Assembly (NCBI GenBank): GCA_902760865.1
Contig: CACWID010000002.1
Location: forward strand, 124,001 to 188,000
Source: an uncultured Bacteroidales bacterium
Lineage (GTDB): Bacteria; Bacteroidota; Bacteroidia; Bacteroidales; Muribaculaceae
Reading direction: 5' to 3'
DNA length: 64,000 bases
Part shown: positions 55,201 through 64,000 of the stretch, piece after piece
How the letters are laid out: every line of letters begins with the position of its first letter
Position numbering within the stretch: position 1 is the stretch's first letter
Made by a program: the position numbers and the translations under genes
The notes under the pieces: model-generated
What the model was told of the DNA's origin: nothing
Database searches by the model: none
Seen by the model: only the letters and a program-made list of their open reading frames with translations

Positions 55201-58200
55201 TAGAATTTGAGTTTCACATTAAATCCCATCGTTCGCAGGCTGGGCTGCATGAAGTAGTCGATACCCTGGTAATAGGTTCCCGTGTTGGAAGTCGCCTCGG
55301 GGTCGTAGGGGGCCTTGTTGTAGAGCATGCACAGGTTGTGGGCGACAAAGGACACGTTCAGTCCCTTGATCCACTTCACCCATCGGTTGATGGGCACATC
55401 ATAGCTGAGGCTCAACTCGGCAAGGCGCAGGTTAGTCGCGCTATAGACATAGCGTGAATCGACCGTGCCATTGGGATTGCCCACGGTCTGGTAATAGCCC
55501 TGGGCATTGATTTTCTTGCCGTTGATGACCACACCGCCATCGTTGCGGGCGTCCTGTGTGGCTTGTGAAGCACCATAGTAGTCCAGAATGGTCTGGGTCT
55601 CGCTCACGACGATACCGCCATAGCGGTAGGCAAACAGGGCAGACAGGGTCACACCCTTGAAATTGATTGAGTTGCCCCACGACAGGTTGTACTTGGGAGC
55701 GGCTTGGCCAGCATAGATGTAATAAGCATTATTGTTGGGATTGGCCTCTACGCTCTGGCGCTCGGGATTGACATAGATGGCGCCGTGCTCATCGGTCTTG
55801 AGCGTCGAGACATACACATCGCTCAACGTGCCGCCCTCAGTCAGGCGAATCTGGTAGCCCGAGGTGCCACCCATGTAGAGCTCATCCAGGTTATATATCT
55901 CGCCGTCGATGGGGTTGCGCCAATTCTTGAGCAGCTCCTTCACTTTGTTTTGGTTAAGTGTCCAGGTTAAATAAGTATCCCAAGTCACCGGGCCTAGTGG
56001 CTGGGTATAACGCGCAGTGAGTTCAACGCCCTCGTTATCCACACGTCCGCCATTGACCACCGCAGTGGTATAACCCGACGATGCGGGAAGCGTGGGATAG
56101 AAGAATTGGTTGCGCGTGGTGGACTTGTAAAGAGTCATATTCATGCGCAGGCGGTTGCGGAACATATACAGGTCGATACCGGCTTCCTGCGAATTAGTGC
56201 GCTCGGGCTTGAGGTCTGTAAGCATCCGCGTCGAGGTCTCGGCAAGACCGGTCGAGGGGTTGATGGAATAGGTCTCACGCGTCAGGAAAGGCTCGCCCGG
56301 CTCGTTACCCACCTGTGAGTAGCCTATGCGGGTCTTGAAGTAGTTGAGCCAATCACATTCTATACCCAACTCTTTCAACGCGTCGGTCCATATACACGAT
56401 AAGCCAGCTGACCAGTAGAAATAACTCTTCTCGAGTTTGCTCGACCAGTCGTTGCGGGCAGTAAAATCAAGATAAACAATACTTTGACCTCCCACTTGAG
56501 CCGTAGCATACACGCTCTGCAATTGGGTGCGGTAACCGCTCTGCACGGGCTTGAAAGTCGAGTTGGAAGTCTCCACGTTGGCCAGAGTGAACTTGTTGGC
56601 GGTACCCTTCAAGTGGCCGCTGAAGCCCTCGATGCTGTTGTCGCGCTGGTCAAAACTCGTGCCCAGCACAGCATTCAAACTCAAATGGCCATCAGCAATG
56701 TAAAAGTATTTGTCGAACTTGGCGAAGGCCTCGGCATACAGCTGGCGGTTGCTCACGTTGCGCAGGCCGTAGTGGCCATATTTGGAGGCATAAAGCGTGT
56801 TGGTCGAGGCGAAGAATTTCTCCTCATACTTGTCGCTGCTCTTGTCGTACTTCACACGGCCCGTGATGTCGAGCCACGGGGTGATGCGCCAGTTGAGCGA
56901 CACGGTGGCCTGATGGCGCTCCTTGTGGTTGACAAAACGCTCACGCTCGGTCTCCCAATAGGGGTTCTCCATCGAGATGTCGTAGTTGTAGGGCCAGTAC
57001 TGCACGGGGAAGTTGCGGCCAGTGTCATAGCGCTCGTAGTAGCCCAACTTGCTGAAATCGTCACCAGCGGGGAACAGATAGACGGGCACCAGCGGGTTGT
57101 GGTACTGGCCCTGGCTGATCATGTTCTGCTCCTTGACGGCCGCAAGCATGTAACTCAGATCCAGGGTCATGCGGTCGTCGAGGAAGTTGGTGGTATTGCG
57201 CACGCTCACGTTGTAGCGGTCGTAGTTGTTGCTGTGGATGATGCCTTGCGAATTGGTGGCGCCGAGCGAAAGATAAGTCTGGTTCTTGTCGGTGCCTGTG
57301 CTCAGGCTCACCGAGTTGGCGATGTTGGTCCCCGTCTGGAAGAAGTCGGCCGGACGGTAACTGCTGGGCTCAGCCAGTTTCTCGCCCCAGCTGAAGTAGC
57401 TGCCCGTCTCACTCGGTCCGTACTGGTTCTGGAAACGGGGCAACACAAAGGGCTTGGAGAACTGGAAACTGCCGTTGTAGGTCACATCCACCCTGCCCGC
57501 ACGGCCGCGCTTGGTCGTGATAAGGATGACACCGTTGGCGGCATTGGCACCGTAAAGCGCCGCTGCCGAGGGACCCGTCAGGGCGCTGATGCTCTCGATG
57601 TCGTCGGGGTTGATGTTGCTGGTGGCGTCACCAGTCTGACCCGCGCCGGCAAAGATGCCCTCGGGCTGCTCGCTAGCGAGGTTCTGCATGGGGATACCGT
57701 CCACGACATAGAGCACGTTGTTGTTGCCGTTGATGCTCTTGGCACCGCGCATCACGACGCGGCTGCTGCCGCCGGCACCCGTCGCACTGGCATTGATGGT
57801 CACACCGGCGACCTTGCCCGTCAGTGAATTGACGAAGTTAGCGTCCTGCACACGCATCAAGGCATCGCCTTCCACCTGCTGCACGTTGTAGGACAGCGAC
57901 TTGGCCTCCTTCTTGATGCCGAGGGCGGTCACCACGACCTCACCGAGGTCGCGGGCAGCAGACGGTTCCATCGTAATTGTCAGGTTAGAGCCATCCACCC
58001 GCACTTGGCTGGTAGTATAGCCCACATAGCTTACGGTTAGGGTGGCTCCTTGGGCCGCACTGATGCTGAACCGGCCGTCAAAATCGGTGGCCGTGCCCAC
58101 ATTGGTGCCCTTGACGTTGACGGTAGCCCCGATCATGGGGTCGCCGTTCTCATCGAGCACCTGTCCCGTCACCGTCGAGGCCTGCACCACGCCGTTCTGC

Positions 58201-58316
58201 CCCTGCGGCACGGGTGCGGCCATCGCCACACCACCGCCCACAGCGAGCGCAAGTGCCGCCATGTAGAGACGCAAAACCTTGCATCTCCACAACTTGGATT
58301 TCAGTCTTTCTATCAT
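55200..58316 (-). CDS. SusC/RagA family TonB-linked outer-membrane protein
   Basis: 1038-residue TonB-dependent transporter. It has a signal peptide (about residues 1-33), a carboxypeptidase-D-like regulatory domain (VTGQVLDENGDPMIGATVNV, SVSYVGYTT-type motif, about 45-120), a plug domain with the SusC signature (GVTINASATGAGGSSRVVMR, LYVVDGIPMQN, SAAALYGANAANGVILITTK; about 130-270) and a 22-strand barrel ending in a C-terminal aromatic (VKLKF). It imports glycan oligomers delivered by the SusD partner. There is no N-terminal STN domain, so control by an anti-sigma factor is unlikely; no regulator is adjacent. Confidence 0.97.
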   Translation of the reverse strand: MIERLKSKLWRCKVLRLYMAALALAVGGGVAMAAPVPQGQNGVVQASTVTGQVLDENGDPMIGATVNVKGTNVGTATDFDGRFSISAAQGATLTVSYVGYTTSQVRVDGSNLTITMEPSAARDLGEVVVTALGIKKEAKSLSYNVQQVEGDALMRVQDANFVNSLTGKVAGVTINASATGAGGSSRVVMRGAKSINGNNNVLYVVDGIPMQNLASEQPEGIFAGAGQTGDATSNINPDDIESISALTGPSAAALYGANAANGVILITTKRGRAGRVDVTYNGSFQFSKPFVLPRFQNQYGPSETGSYFSWGEKLAEPSSYRPADFFQTGTNIANSVSLSTGTDKNQTYLSLGATNSQGIIHSNNYDRYNVSVRNTTNFLDDRMTLDLSYMLAAVKEQNMISQGQYHNPLVPVYLFPAGDDFSKLGYYERYDTGRNFPVQYWPYNYDISMENPYWETERERFVNHKERHQATVSLNWRITPWLDITGRVKYDKSSDKYEEKFFASTNTLYASKYGHYGLRNVSNRQLYAEAFAKFDKYFYIADGHLSLNAVLGTSFDQRDNSIEGFSGHLKGTANKFTLANVETSNSTFKPVQSGYRTQLQSVYATAQVGGQSIVYLDFTARNDWSSKLEKSYFYWSAGLSCIWTDALKELGIECDWLNYFKTRIGYSQVGNEPGEPFLTRETYSINPSTGLAETSTRMLTDLKPERTNSQEAGIDLYMFRNRLRMNMTLYKSTTRNQFFYPTLPASSGYTTAVVNGGRVDNEGVELTARYTQPLGPVTWDTYLTWTLNQNKVKELLKNWRNPIDGEIYNLDELYMGGTSGYQIRLTEGGTLSDVYVSTLKTDEHGAIYVNPERQSVEANPNNNAYYIYAGQAAPKYNLSWGNSINFKGVTLSALFAYRYGGIVVSETQTILDYYGASQATQDARNDGGVVINGKKINAQGYYQTVGNPNGTVDSRYVYSATNLRLAELSLSYDVPINRWVKWIKGLNVSFVAHNLCMLYNKAPYDPEATSNTGTYYQGIDYFMQPSLRTMGFNVKLKF

Positions 58317-58346
58317 AATACATTTATTGAATTGATGTTGATGTCA

Positions 58347-58354
58347 CAAAGGTA
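58347..58354 (-). promoter_or_regulatory. -7 promoter box TACCTTTG for the susC operon
   Basis: Minus-strand box 30 bp upstream of the SusC start. Confidence 0.65.
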
Positions 58355-58396
58355 GTGATGATTCTTAATACCATCAATCTTTTAAATGAAAAAACA

Positions 58397-58425
58397 ACAG
58401 ACGCCTCCTGATTGGAGGCGCCTGT
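58397..58425. terminator. Terminator between secreted protein and susC
   Basis: ACAGACGCCTCC-TGATT-GGAGGCGCCTGT, a 12-bp stem with one G-T pair, placed after the stop of the 58473 gene on the minus strand; the A run on the left provides the U tract for that strand. Confidence 0.8.
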
Positions 58426-58472
58426 CATATCTGTCGCCAAAAGCAGCTAATGGCTAAAAGCTGATGGCTTAT

Positions 58473-59705
58473 TTACTTGATGACCTTAGCGGTGGTGGTG
58501 CTGCCGTCGCTGTAGGTGGTAACGACGATGTTCACGCCATCGACGGGCTGAGCGCTCTGCTGGCCGGCCAGGTTGTAGTAAGCAACGCTGCTGACGGTCT
58601 TGGTGGCACTGAGCTCCTCTACCGAGGTAGTGTTCTCGATCTCGACGTTGATGTCGGTGTAGATGTTGTCGAAGGTGAACGTTCCACGCTGGGTACCGCC
58701 AACAAATACAGCGTACTCCTTGGTGTGGTCCAGGCAGCGGTAGATGCCAGGCTCGTCAGCCACCAGCACGTTACCGTCCTCATCGCGCAGCTCATAAATG
58801 GTGTCATAACCCTTCATGCTCACGCGGATGTCGTTGGTGTAATAGGGAGTGCGGAAAGCGGGCAGACGATACTCGGGAAGCTCATACATCAGCTCGGTGC
58901 CAGTCCAACCGGGAACGTACTGCACGAGGTCCTGGGTCTCACTGTTGAAGCAGATGTTGCCAGAGCGCATCAAGCTTGCATACTGCACGTCGGCGTTGTC
59001 ATAGGCCATGTAGTGATACTCGATGTGGGTACCGCCGTCAACAACGGGGTTGTAACGGTTGATGAGCCACAGGGTCAGGTAGATGTTCTCACCGGTGTAC
59101 CAGAAGGGCATGCGGGTGTCATCGGGATGGCCGAAGGGGATGTCCACAACAGCGCAGAGATTATCACGGCTCGAGTTCTTGTCGATGGGGCAGATAACGC
59201 CACGGTTGTCGAACTGGGTTCCACGATAAGTGATGGTATCGGTGCACAACTGGCCATTGGGCAGGTGGGTGCTGTAGCCATCGAACAGGTCAAGGAAGTC
59301 GAGGGTCCTCTTCTCCAGGGGGATGTTGCGGCACCATGCCGTTACAACCTGATAAAGGGCACTCTCATCCTCGCAGGCCTGATAGAAGCCGTCCAGGGCA
59401 AGGCCGATAACCTTGGCATCCTTGGGCAGGGTAGCCGTACCCCTCTCAGTGTCACCGCAAGCAAAGTCGTTGGCGGTTACCAGGTACTCGGGCTGATACT
59501 TAATCGGGCGATAGCTCTTTCCGGTCTCAGGATTGGTGTAGGTGGTCCAGATTTCCTGTGAGCACTCGGGATTGATGGGCAGAGCGAACAGGAGCGTGTC
59601 ATTGGCGGGCTGCTCGATGTTGGCAGCATTCACATGGATAGCGGCATTGGCAGAGCCAAAGCCGATAAAAGCCATTGATAAAGCTAAAAGTAAGGATTTC
59701 TTCAT
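58473..59705 (-). CDS. Secreted protein of unknown function with T9SS-like C-terminus
   Basis: 410-residue exported protein with a signal peptide (residues 1-20, MKKSLLLALSMAFIGFGSA). The body is rich in aromatic and acidic residues (FALPINPECSQEIWTTYT, VQYVPGWTGTELMYELPEYR) and shows no domain I know. The last 45 residues (YYNLAGQQSAQPVDGVNIVV, ending TTTAKVIK) follow the YNLxGQ...GVNIV..DG pattern of Bacteroidales C-terminal sorting domains for the type IX system. The start at 59705 matches the signal peptide, and a -7 box lies at 59764-59772. It is a single-gene unit. Confidence 0.65.
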   Translation of the reverse strand: MKKSLLLALSMAFIGFGSANAAIHVNAANIEQPANDTLLFALPINPECSQEIWTTYTNPETGKSYRPIKYQPEYLVTANDFACGDTERGTATLPKDAKVIGLALDGFYQACEDESALYQVVTAWCRNIPLEKRTLDFLDLFDGYSTHLPNGQLCTDTITYRGTQFDNRGVICPIDKNSSRDNLCAVVDIPFGHPDDTRMPFWYTGENIYLTLWLINRYNPVVDGGTHIEYHYMAYDNADVQYASLMRSGNICFNSETQDLVQYVPGWTGTELMYELPEYRLPAFRTPYYTNDIRVSMKGYDTIYELRDEDGNVLVADEPGIYRCLDHTKEYAVFVGGTQRGTFTFDNIYTDINVEIENTTSVEELSATKTVSSVAYYNLAGQQSAQPVDGVNIVVTTYSDGSTTTAKVIK

Positions 59706-59763
59706 AAAAATCTTAATCATTTATTGTGTTAGTATATGTTAGTTTACATCCGAATATAATTGC

Positions 59764-59772
59764 GCAAATTTA
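59764..59772 (-). promoter_or_regulatory. -7 promoter box TAAATTTGC
   Basis: Minus-strand box 58 bp upstream of the secreted protein start. Confidence 0.6.
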
Positions 59773-59802
59773 CGGCAAAAAAACAAACCCGCAAACAAAT
59801 TC

Positions 59803-62514
59803 TCAATATTTTTTAAGGATTGACCGATTTTTCACCATGGCAACTAGCTGTCCCAAAATGAAGACCGGCGATGTGCCCAGGATGATGGCAATCCATGTGG
59901 ATGCCGACAGCGGCGCACAGTTGAACAGCAGGGGGCAAAACTGCACAAGCACAATCTGACCCACAAAGATGATGATAGCCACCGACCAGAACACCTTGCT
60001 GTCCTCCATGTTGTTGAACGCCCATTTGCCCGTGGCAAACGTCCTGGCATTGAGCATGTTCCAGAACTGCATAAACACAAATACGCTGAAGAAAATGGCC
60101 ATCTCATGCGGGCTGATGTTGGGGTTGACCCCGCGCACGAACACGCGCTCTCCGCCGTTGGCCGAACGCACAAAATAGTAGTACAGGCCTATCAGCAAGG
60201 CGGCAAACACAAAGCCGGAGATGAGGATGAAACGCTTCATCGACGGCGTGATGATGCTGGCGCGGGAGTCACGGGGACGCTGGCGCATGAGCACGCTGTT
60301 GGGGGGCAACGAGGCCAAGGCTAAGGCGGCAAAGGTGTCCATGATGAGGTTCACCCACAGCATCTGGGTGACCGTCAAGGCCGGCTGCTTGCTGAAGAAC
60401 GACCCGACGGCAACCACCAGGCAGGCACACACGTTGACCGCCAGCTGGAATATGATGAAACGCTGGATGTTGCTATACAGGGAGCGGCCCCAGAGCACCG
60501 CCTTGTTGATGCTGGCAAACGAGTTGTCAAGGATGGTAATGTCGCTGGCCTCCTTGGCCACGGCGGTGCCATCGCCCATCGACAGGCCCACCTGGGCGGC
60601 ATTGAGCGCAGGAGCGTCGTTGGTACCGTCGCCGGTGACCGCAACGACCTCGCCCTGCTGCTGGAGCAGACGCACGAGGCGTGCCTTGTCATCGGGGCGG
60701 GCACGGGCCATAATCTTTATCAAGCGGGCACGCTGGGCCGCATCGTCGTCAGTCAGGGCGGCAAATTCGGGCCCGGTGATGATGGCGTCATCGGTATCAT
60801 TATCGGTCCACAGGCCCACCTGACGCCCGATTTCGCGCGCCGTGGCACCCGTGTCGCCGGTCACGATCTTCACCTTGACGCCGGCATTGCGGCAGTCCTG
60901 GATGGCGGCCGGCACGTCGGCACGCACGGGGTCGCTGATGGCAGCAATTCCCAGCAGCGTCAGCGGCTGCATGTCACCTGCCTTCAAGCGCTTGAGCGCC
61001 TTCTCGGCATCCTCGTCCTTAGCCAGTTCAACGCAGGCGAATGCCAGCGTGCGCATGGCCTTGGACTGGTAGTTGGTCAGCTCGTCGGTCACCAGCTGGA
61101 AGGCCACATCGCCCGCAACCTTGTCACACATGCGGATAACGACCTCGGGGGCTCCCTTGAGCAACAACATGCGCTTTCCGGTCGCGCTGTCGATGACAGT
61201 TGCCATATACTTGGTCATCGTCGAGAACGACAGCTGGGCCAGGGGCTCGCTGCTGTCGCGCACCGACATATAGTCAACACCGGCCTCATGCAGCCACAGC
61301 AGCAGGGCACCCTCGGTGGGGTTGCCCAGGGCCACGACATGTTTGGGGTCGCTGTCGTCAAGGAATGCGGTGCTATTGCAGGCAATGCCCTCGGTGACCA
61401 TCACACTGGCCTCATCATCGGCCAGACGGTCGCCGTTCTCCAGGCCATAGAAGTGGGCCTGATAGACCTGCATCTTGTTCTGGGTGAGGGTTCCGGTCTT
61501 GTCGGTACAGATGACCGTCGTGGCGCCCATGGTCTCACAGGCGTGCATGCGTCGCACCAGGTTGTTGTTCTTGAGCATCTTGCGCATGCTCAGGGCCAGC
61601 GACAGCGTGACGCTCATCGGCAGGCCCTCGGGAACCGACACGACGATAAGCGTGACCGCAAGCATCACCGTCTCGATGAAGTATTGGGCATCGGCGACGA
61701 AGCCCTCGCTGCCGACCCAGAAGAATTCAATCACACGGCCCAGCACCAGCAGACCCGCCATGACATAGCTGCCCCGTGAGATGAGGCGGCCCAGGCGGTC
61801 GAGCTGCTGCGTGAGCGGCGTCTTGATGTTGTTGTCAATCTGTGAGTCGCGATAGACCTTGCCATACTCCGTCATGTCGCCCACGCGCTCGACACGCATC
61901 ACGGCGTTGCCCTCGATCACGGTGCTGGCACGCAGCAGCAGCGTCGGGGGATAGGTAACCTCGACAGCCTCGGCGGCAGCGACGGGGTCATGGGTCTTCC
62001 AGGCCGACGGCTCGCCGGTGAAGGAGCTCTCATCAACCCTGAGGCTGAAGCTCTCCAGCACCGTTCCGTCGGCGGGCACCTTCTCGCCCGTCTCGAGGAT
62101 GACGATGTCGCCCACCACGATATCGCAGCGAGGCACCTGGGTGACGTGGCCGTCGCGCACCACCTTGACACCGACGTGGTCGTCGGTCTGGTTGAGCAGG
62201 CGGAATTTCTTATTGGCATTGACCTCGACCAGGAAGCCCACCAGCGTGGCCAGGACGATGGCAATGAAAATGCCCAGCGGCTCAAAAAAGATGCTCAGGC
62301 CCATGTTCAGCCAGTGATACTCATACACTGACAATCCCACCGACAGCAGCAGTGCCACCAGCAGGATCTTGATGAGCGGATCATTGAATTTCTCCAGGAA
62401 CTGTCGCCACAATGGCGTCTGCTCGGGCGCCGTGAGCACATTATTGCCGTGCCTCTCTCGGCTGGCAATCACCTGCTCGGCGGTCAATCCTCTATCGTGT
62501 TTCTTTTTCTTCAT
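59803..62514 (-). CDS. P-type calcium-transporting ATPase (PMCA type)
   Basis: 903-residue P2-type cation pump. Features in order: N-terminal cation-ATPase domain (GLTAEQVIASRERHGNNVLT), actuator TGE motif (SSFTGEPSAW), M4 motif VPEGLPMSVTLSLALSMRK, phosphorylation motif CTDKTGTLTQNKM, nucleotide domain with KGAPEVV, hinge VTGDGTNDAPALN and six C-terminal helices (MLWVNLIMDTFAALALA). The PEGLP motif and overall order fit plasma-membrane-type calcium ATPases exporting Ca2+. The start at 62514 is preferred because the longer in-frame start at 62592 lies inside a terminator hairpin and adds a Cys-rich leader unlike the family. Confidence 0.93.
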   Translation of the reverse strand: MKKKKHDRGLTAEQVIASRERHGNNVLTAPEQTPLWRQFLEKFNDPLIKILLVALLLSVGLSVYEYHWLNMGLSIFFEPLGIFIAIVLATLVGFLVEVNANKKFRLLNQTDDHVGVKVVRDGHVTQVPRCDIVVGDIVILETGEKVPADGTVLESFSLRVDESSFTGEPSAWKTHDPVAAAEAVEVTYPPTLLLRASTVIEGNAVMRVERVGDMTEYGKVYRDSQIDNNIKTPLTQQLDRLGRLISRGSYVMAGLLVLGRVIEFFWVGSEGFVADAQYFIETVMLAVTLIVVSVPEGLPMSVTLSLALSMRKMLKNNNLVRRMHACETMGATTVICTDKTGTLTQNKMQVYQAHFYGLENGDRLADDEASVMVTEGIACNSTAFLDDSDPKHVVALGNPTEGALLLWLHEAGVDYMSVRDSSEPLAQLSFSTMTKYMATVIDSATGKRMLLLKGAPEVVIRMCDKVAGDVAFQLVTDELTNYQSKAMRTLAFACVELAKDEDAEKALKRLKAGDMQPLTLLGIAAISDPVRADVPAAIQDCRNAGVKVKIVTGDTGATAREIGRQVGLWTDNDTDDAIITGPEFAALTDDDAAQRARLIKIMARARPDDKARLVRLLQQQGEVVAVTGDGTNDAPALNAAQVGLSMGDGTAVAKEASDITILDNSFASINKAVLWGRSLYSNIQRFIIFQLAVNVCACLVVAVGSFFSKQPALTVTQMLWVNLIMDTFAALALASLPPNSVLMRQRPRDSRASIITPSMKRFILISGFVFAALLIGLYYYFVRSANGGERVFVRGVNPNISPHEMAIFFSVFVFMQFWNMLNARTFATGKWAFNNMEDSKVFWSVAIIIFVGQIVLVQFCPLLFNCAPLSASTWIAIILGTSPVFILGQLVAMVKNRSILKKY

Positions 62515-62577
62515 CAGCTTTGCCAATTTTCTCAATTGAACTAGGCAGACCTTGCGGCAACAACCATGCCAACAAAA

Positions 62578-62617
62578 AAAGATTTGACACATCCGACACG
62601 GAATGTATCAAATCTTT
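62578..62617 (-). terminator. Terminator of the glycosyltransferase gene
   Basis: AAAGATTTGA...TCAAATCTTT stem (10 perfect pairs plus inner pairs), followed on the minus strand by TTTTTTT, immediately downstream of the GT2 stop. Confidence 0.8.
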
Positions 62618-62627
62618 CATGCGATTG

Positions 62628-63401
62628 TCATCCAGCTGTAATCTGCTTGGGCAAGGGGCGTCGTGTGAAACGAGCCTTGTTGAAAATCGAGTCCCAGCGC
62701 AACTTAATCACGCCCCATAACGCCTCAAAGAAGATGCTCGAGTTCATCTTGCTCGTGCCCAGCACGCGGTTGACGAACACGATGGGAACCTCCTTGATCC
62801 TGAAGCCCATGCGGTGAGCAGTGAACTTCATCTCGATCTGGAAGGCATAGCCCTTGAACTCGATGGCGTCCAGGTCGATGGACTGCAGCACCTCGCGGCG
62901 GTAGCACACAAAGCCTGCAGTGGTGTCGCGCACATCCATCCCGGTAATCAGCCTCACATAGGCCGACGCATAGTAGCTCATCAGCATCCTGCCCATGGGC
63001 CAGTCCACGACATTCACCCCTGTCAGGTAACGCGAACCCACCGACAAGTCGGCTTGGCCCGAGGCACAAGTGGCCTGCAGCTCAGGCAGCTTGCTGACGG
63101 GGTGCGAGAAGTCGGCGTCCATTTCGATGACGTACTCATAGTGACGGTCCAGGGCCCACTTGAAACCCGCGATATAGGCGGTGCCCAAGCCCTGCTTGCC
63201 GGCGCGCTTGAGGATGTGGATGCGGTCAGGACGCTCAGCAATCATTTCATCGACAATGGCGCCCGTACCGTCGGGCGAGTTGTCATCGACGATAAGCACA
63301 TCAAACTGGTGCTCCTCAAGAGCGAGCACGGCGTTGATGATATTCCTCACGTTTTCCTTCTCGTTATAAGTAGGAATGATTACTAAGCTGTCTGACATCA
63401 T
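62628..63401 (-). CDS. Glycosyltransferase family 2, polyprenol-phosphate mannose synthase-like
   Basis: 257-residue enzyme of the DPM1-like GT2 group that transfers mannose (or another sugar) from a nucleotide sugar to polyprenyl phosphate on the cytoplasmic membrane face. Motifs are LVIIPTYNEKENVRNII at the start, VLIVDDNSPDGTG, VIEMDADFSHPVSKLPEL (DAD-type metal site) and DTTAGFVCYRREVL; the C-terminal part is RIKEVPIVFVNRVLGTSKMN. It lacks the GtrA-type membrane domain. The start is one of two consecutive ATGs at 63401/63398: a -7 box at 63444-63451 rules out the upstream in-frame ATG at 63527. Confidence 0.9.
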   Translation of the reverse strand: MMSDSLVIIPTYNEKENVRNIINAVLALEEHQFDVLIVDDNSPDGTGAIVDEMIAERPDRIHILKRAGKQGLGTAYIAGFKWALDRHYEYVIEMDADFSHPVSKLPELQATCASGQADLSVGSRYLTGVNVVDWPMGRMLMSYYASAYVRLITGMDVRDTTAGFVCYRREVLQSIDLDAIEFKGYAFQIEMKFTAHRMGFRIKEVPIVFVNRVLGTSKMNSSIFFEALWGVIKLRWDSIFNKARFTRRPLPKQITAG

Positions 63402-63443
63402 GATGAGTGTCTGCTGTTTATAGTTCGTTTTAGAATTGAAGTA

Positions 63444-63451
63444 CAAAAGTA
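63444..63451 (-). promoter_or_regulatory. -7 promoter box TACTTTTG
   Basis: Minus-strand box 43 bp upstream of the glycosyltransferase start; it decides the start. Confidence 0.6.
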
Positions 63452-63682
63452 CTGCTTTTTTTTCATTATAGCGGAACAATCGGTCATAATATTGCCTTTT
63501 TAGCAAGTTTTTATTGTACTTTCGCACCGCTTAACAATTCCAGTACCATGAGAAATACAGCAAATACCGTGCCACAATCACCCACGGCAACCTCATTTTC
63601 CTAAGACAAGAAAGACAACTAAATACAACATCCATCGCACACCCAACGAAATAACAACTAAATACCGTCTCTAGATGAGCGC

Positions 63683-63772
63683 GTTAGCAACTCCCCCTCT
63701 AATCTTAGAGGGGGCCGGGGGGCGTTGACGCTACAGATAAAAGGCCGGGGGGCGTTGACGCTACCGTTGAAA
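63683..63772. repeat. MITE-like core, copy 5 (inverted, ends missing)
   Basis: Contains CCCCCTCTAATCTTAGAGGGGG and ggggggcgttgacgctac, the complement of the core at 10560-10620. The last 24 bp (aaggccggggggcgttgacg + ctac) are duplicated in tandem. Confidence 0.8.
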
Positions 63773-63916
63773 GCAATTAGTCGCGGTAGCACTAAGTTTT
63801 TGATTTCTTATACCCTTGAGCCATCCCACCCATTTGCCGTAATTTTCACGCAAACGATTGCACAAAAAAAAACGTTAAGGCCGCTCCTTTTCCCACATTA
63901 TTTAAAAACATCACTC

Positions 63917-63925
63917 TACATTTGC
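63917..63925 (+). promoter_or_regulatory. -7 promoter box TACATTTGC
   Basis: Consensus box near the right edge; the gene it would drive is outside the window. Confidence 0.5.
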
Positions 63926-64000
63926 TTGCTCTAATCTGCAGAAGTTATTTTCCTAAGCACGATTCCAACTTTCAGATAAGCCAAAAAGATGTTTTCAGGG

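Larger units (their letters stand above)
63528..64000. other. Intergenic region at the right edge
   Basis: No convincing gene. There is a weak promoter-like TACTTTCGC just before it (63517-63525) followed by an 18-codon open frame at 63549-63605, a partial MITE-like core (63683-63772), and a TACATTTGC box at 63917-63925 that probably serves a gene beginning beyond the window. Confidence 0.55.

Noticed and set aside
62515-62592. Extended N-terminus of the calcium ATPase
   Set aside because: It overlaps the terminator hairpin of the upstream glycosyltransferase gene and is rich in cysteine, unlike the family.
63549-63605. 18-codon open frame behind a weak promoter box
   Set aside because: It could be a leader peptide, but nothing supports it beyond a TACTTTCGC box; too short to call.
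63725-63934. 69-codon open frame near the right edge
   Set aside because: It begins inside a dispersed repeat core and shows no protein-like features or promoter.

Overview
The window looks like a chromosome segment of a fairly GC-rich Bacteroidales bacterium (Muribaculaceae/Prevotellaceae-like; the genus cannot be fixed by eye). The evidence is a SusC/SusD pair, a type IX secretion protein (PorQ), DUF4296, DUF3667, PepSY-like and DUF4230 families, BspA-type leucine-rich repeats, FISUMP domains, and the Bacteroidetes -7 promoter box TAnnTTTGC in front of many genes. About 60 protein genes (one truncated by the window edge), one gene remnant and one tRNA are supported.

Layout. 1-3552: end of ileS, a TraR/DksA-type protein, lspA, a DUF4296 lipoprotein and a split chromate transporter. 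3635-9185: a dockerin protein, a GH9-CE4 fusion enzyme and a membrane acyltransferase. 9466-13899: two divergent operons, each holding one DUF3667 membrane protein, one periplasmic PepSY-like protein and one PepSY-like lipoprotein. 13992-17285: a remnant of an M56 sensor peptidase, an aspartyl protease, an intact M56-TonB sensor and its BlaI-type repressor with palindromic operators. 17527-23188: pnp and an M16 peptidase. 23646-29059: two large secreted repeat proteins with dockerin modules. 29505-31441: a CDP-alcohol phosphotransferase and an ATP-grasp enzyme. 31761-35498: a compact phage-derived operon (portal, scaffold-like, major capsid, M15 peptidase) with no terminase, tail or integrase. 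35615-42297: glycerate kinase, a coiled-coil lipoprotein, rsmI, an unknown acidic protein, dacB, a small HERIH protein and a membrane protein. 42490-46487: tRNA-Ser followed by a strongly structured stretch and a lower-GC group (methyltransferase, small membrane protein, two DUF4230 proteins). 46762-51185: CPBP protease, porQ, DUF2007, mltG and manA. 51307-58316: a four-gene polysaccharide-utilisation operon (SusC, SusD, GH18, DUF1735/LamG) resembling N-glycan loci. 58473-63401: a secreted protein, a P-type calcium pump and a dolichol-phosphate-mannose-synthase-like glycosyltransferase.

The intergenic DNA is unusually rich in repeats. There are (a) roughly 200-bp MITE-like elements with terminal inverted repeats AACGTGAGTTCGNNGAAA and a hairpin-rich core, (b) short tandem arrays of period 7, 8 or 9 bp, many of which begin exactly at the TAG stop codon of a neighbouring gene, (c) a REP-like hairpin GGCCACGCCAAGGCGAGGCC, and (d) a palindromic 'cacgaatg..' repeat, once as a 105-bp tandem duplication. 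The most unusual gene set is the phage-derived operon, whose capsid protein carries a lipoprotein-like N-terminal signal. No CRISPR array, integrase, transposase gene or rRNA was found.
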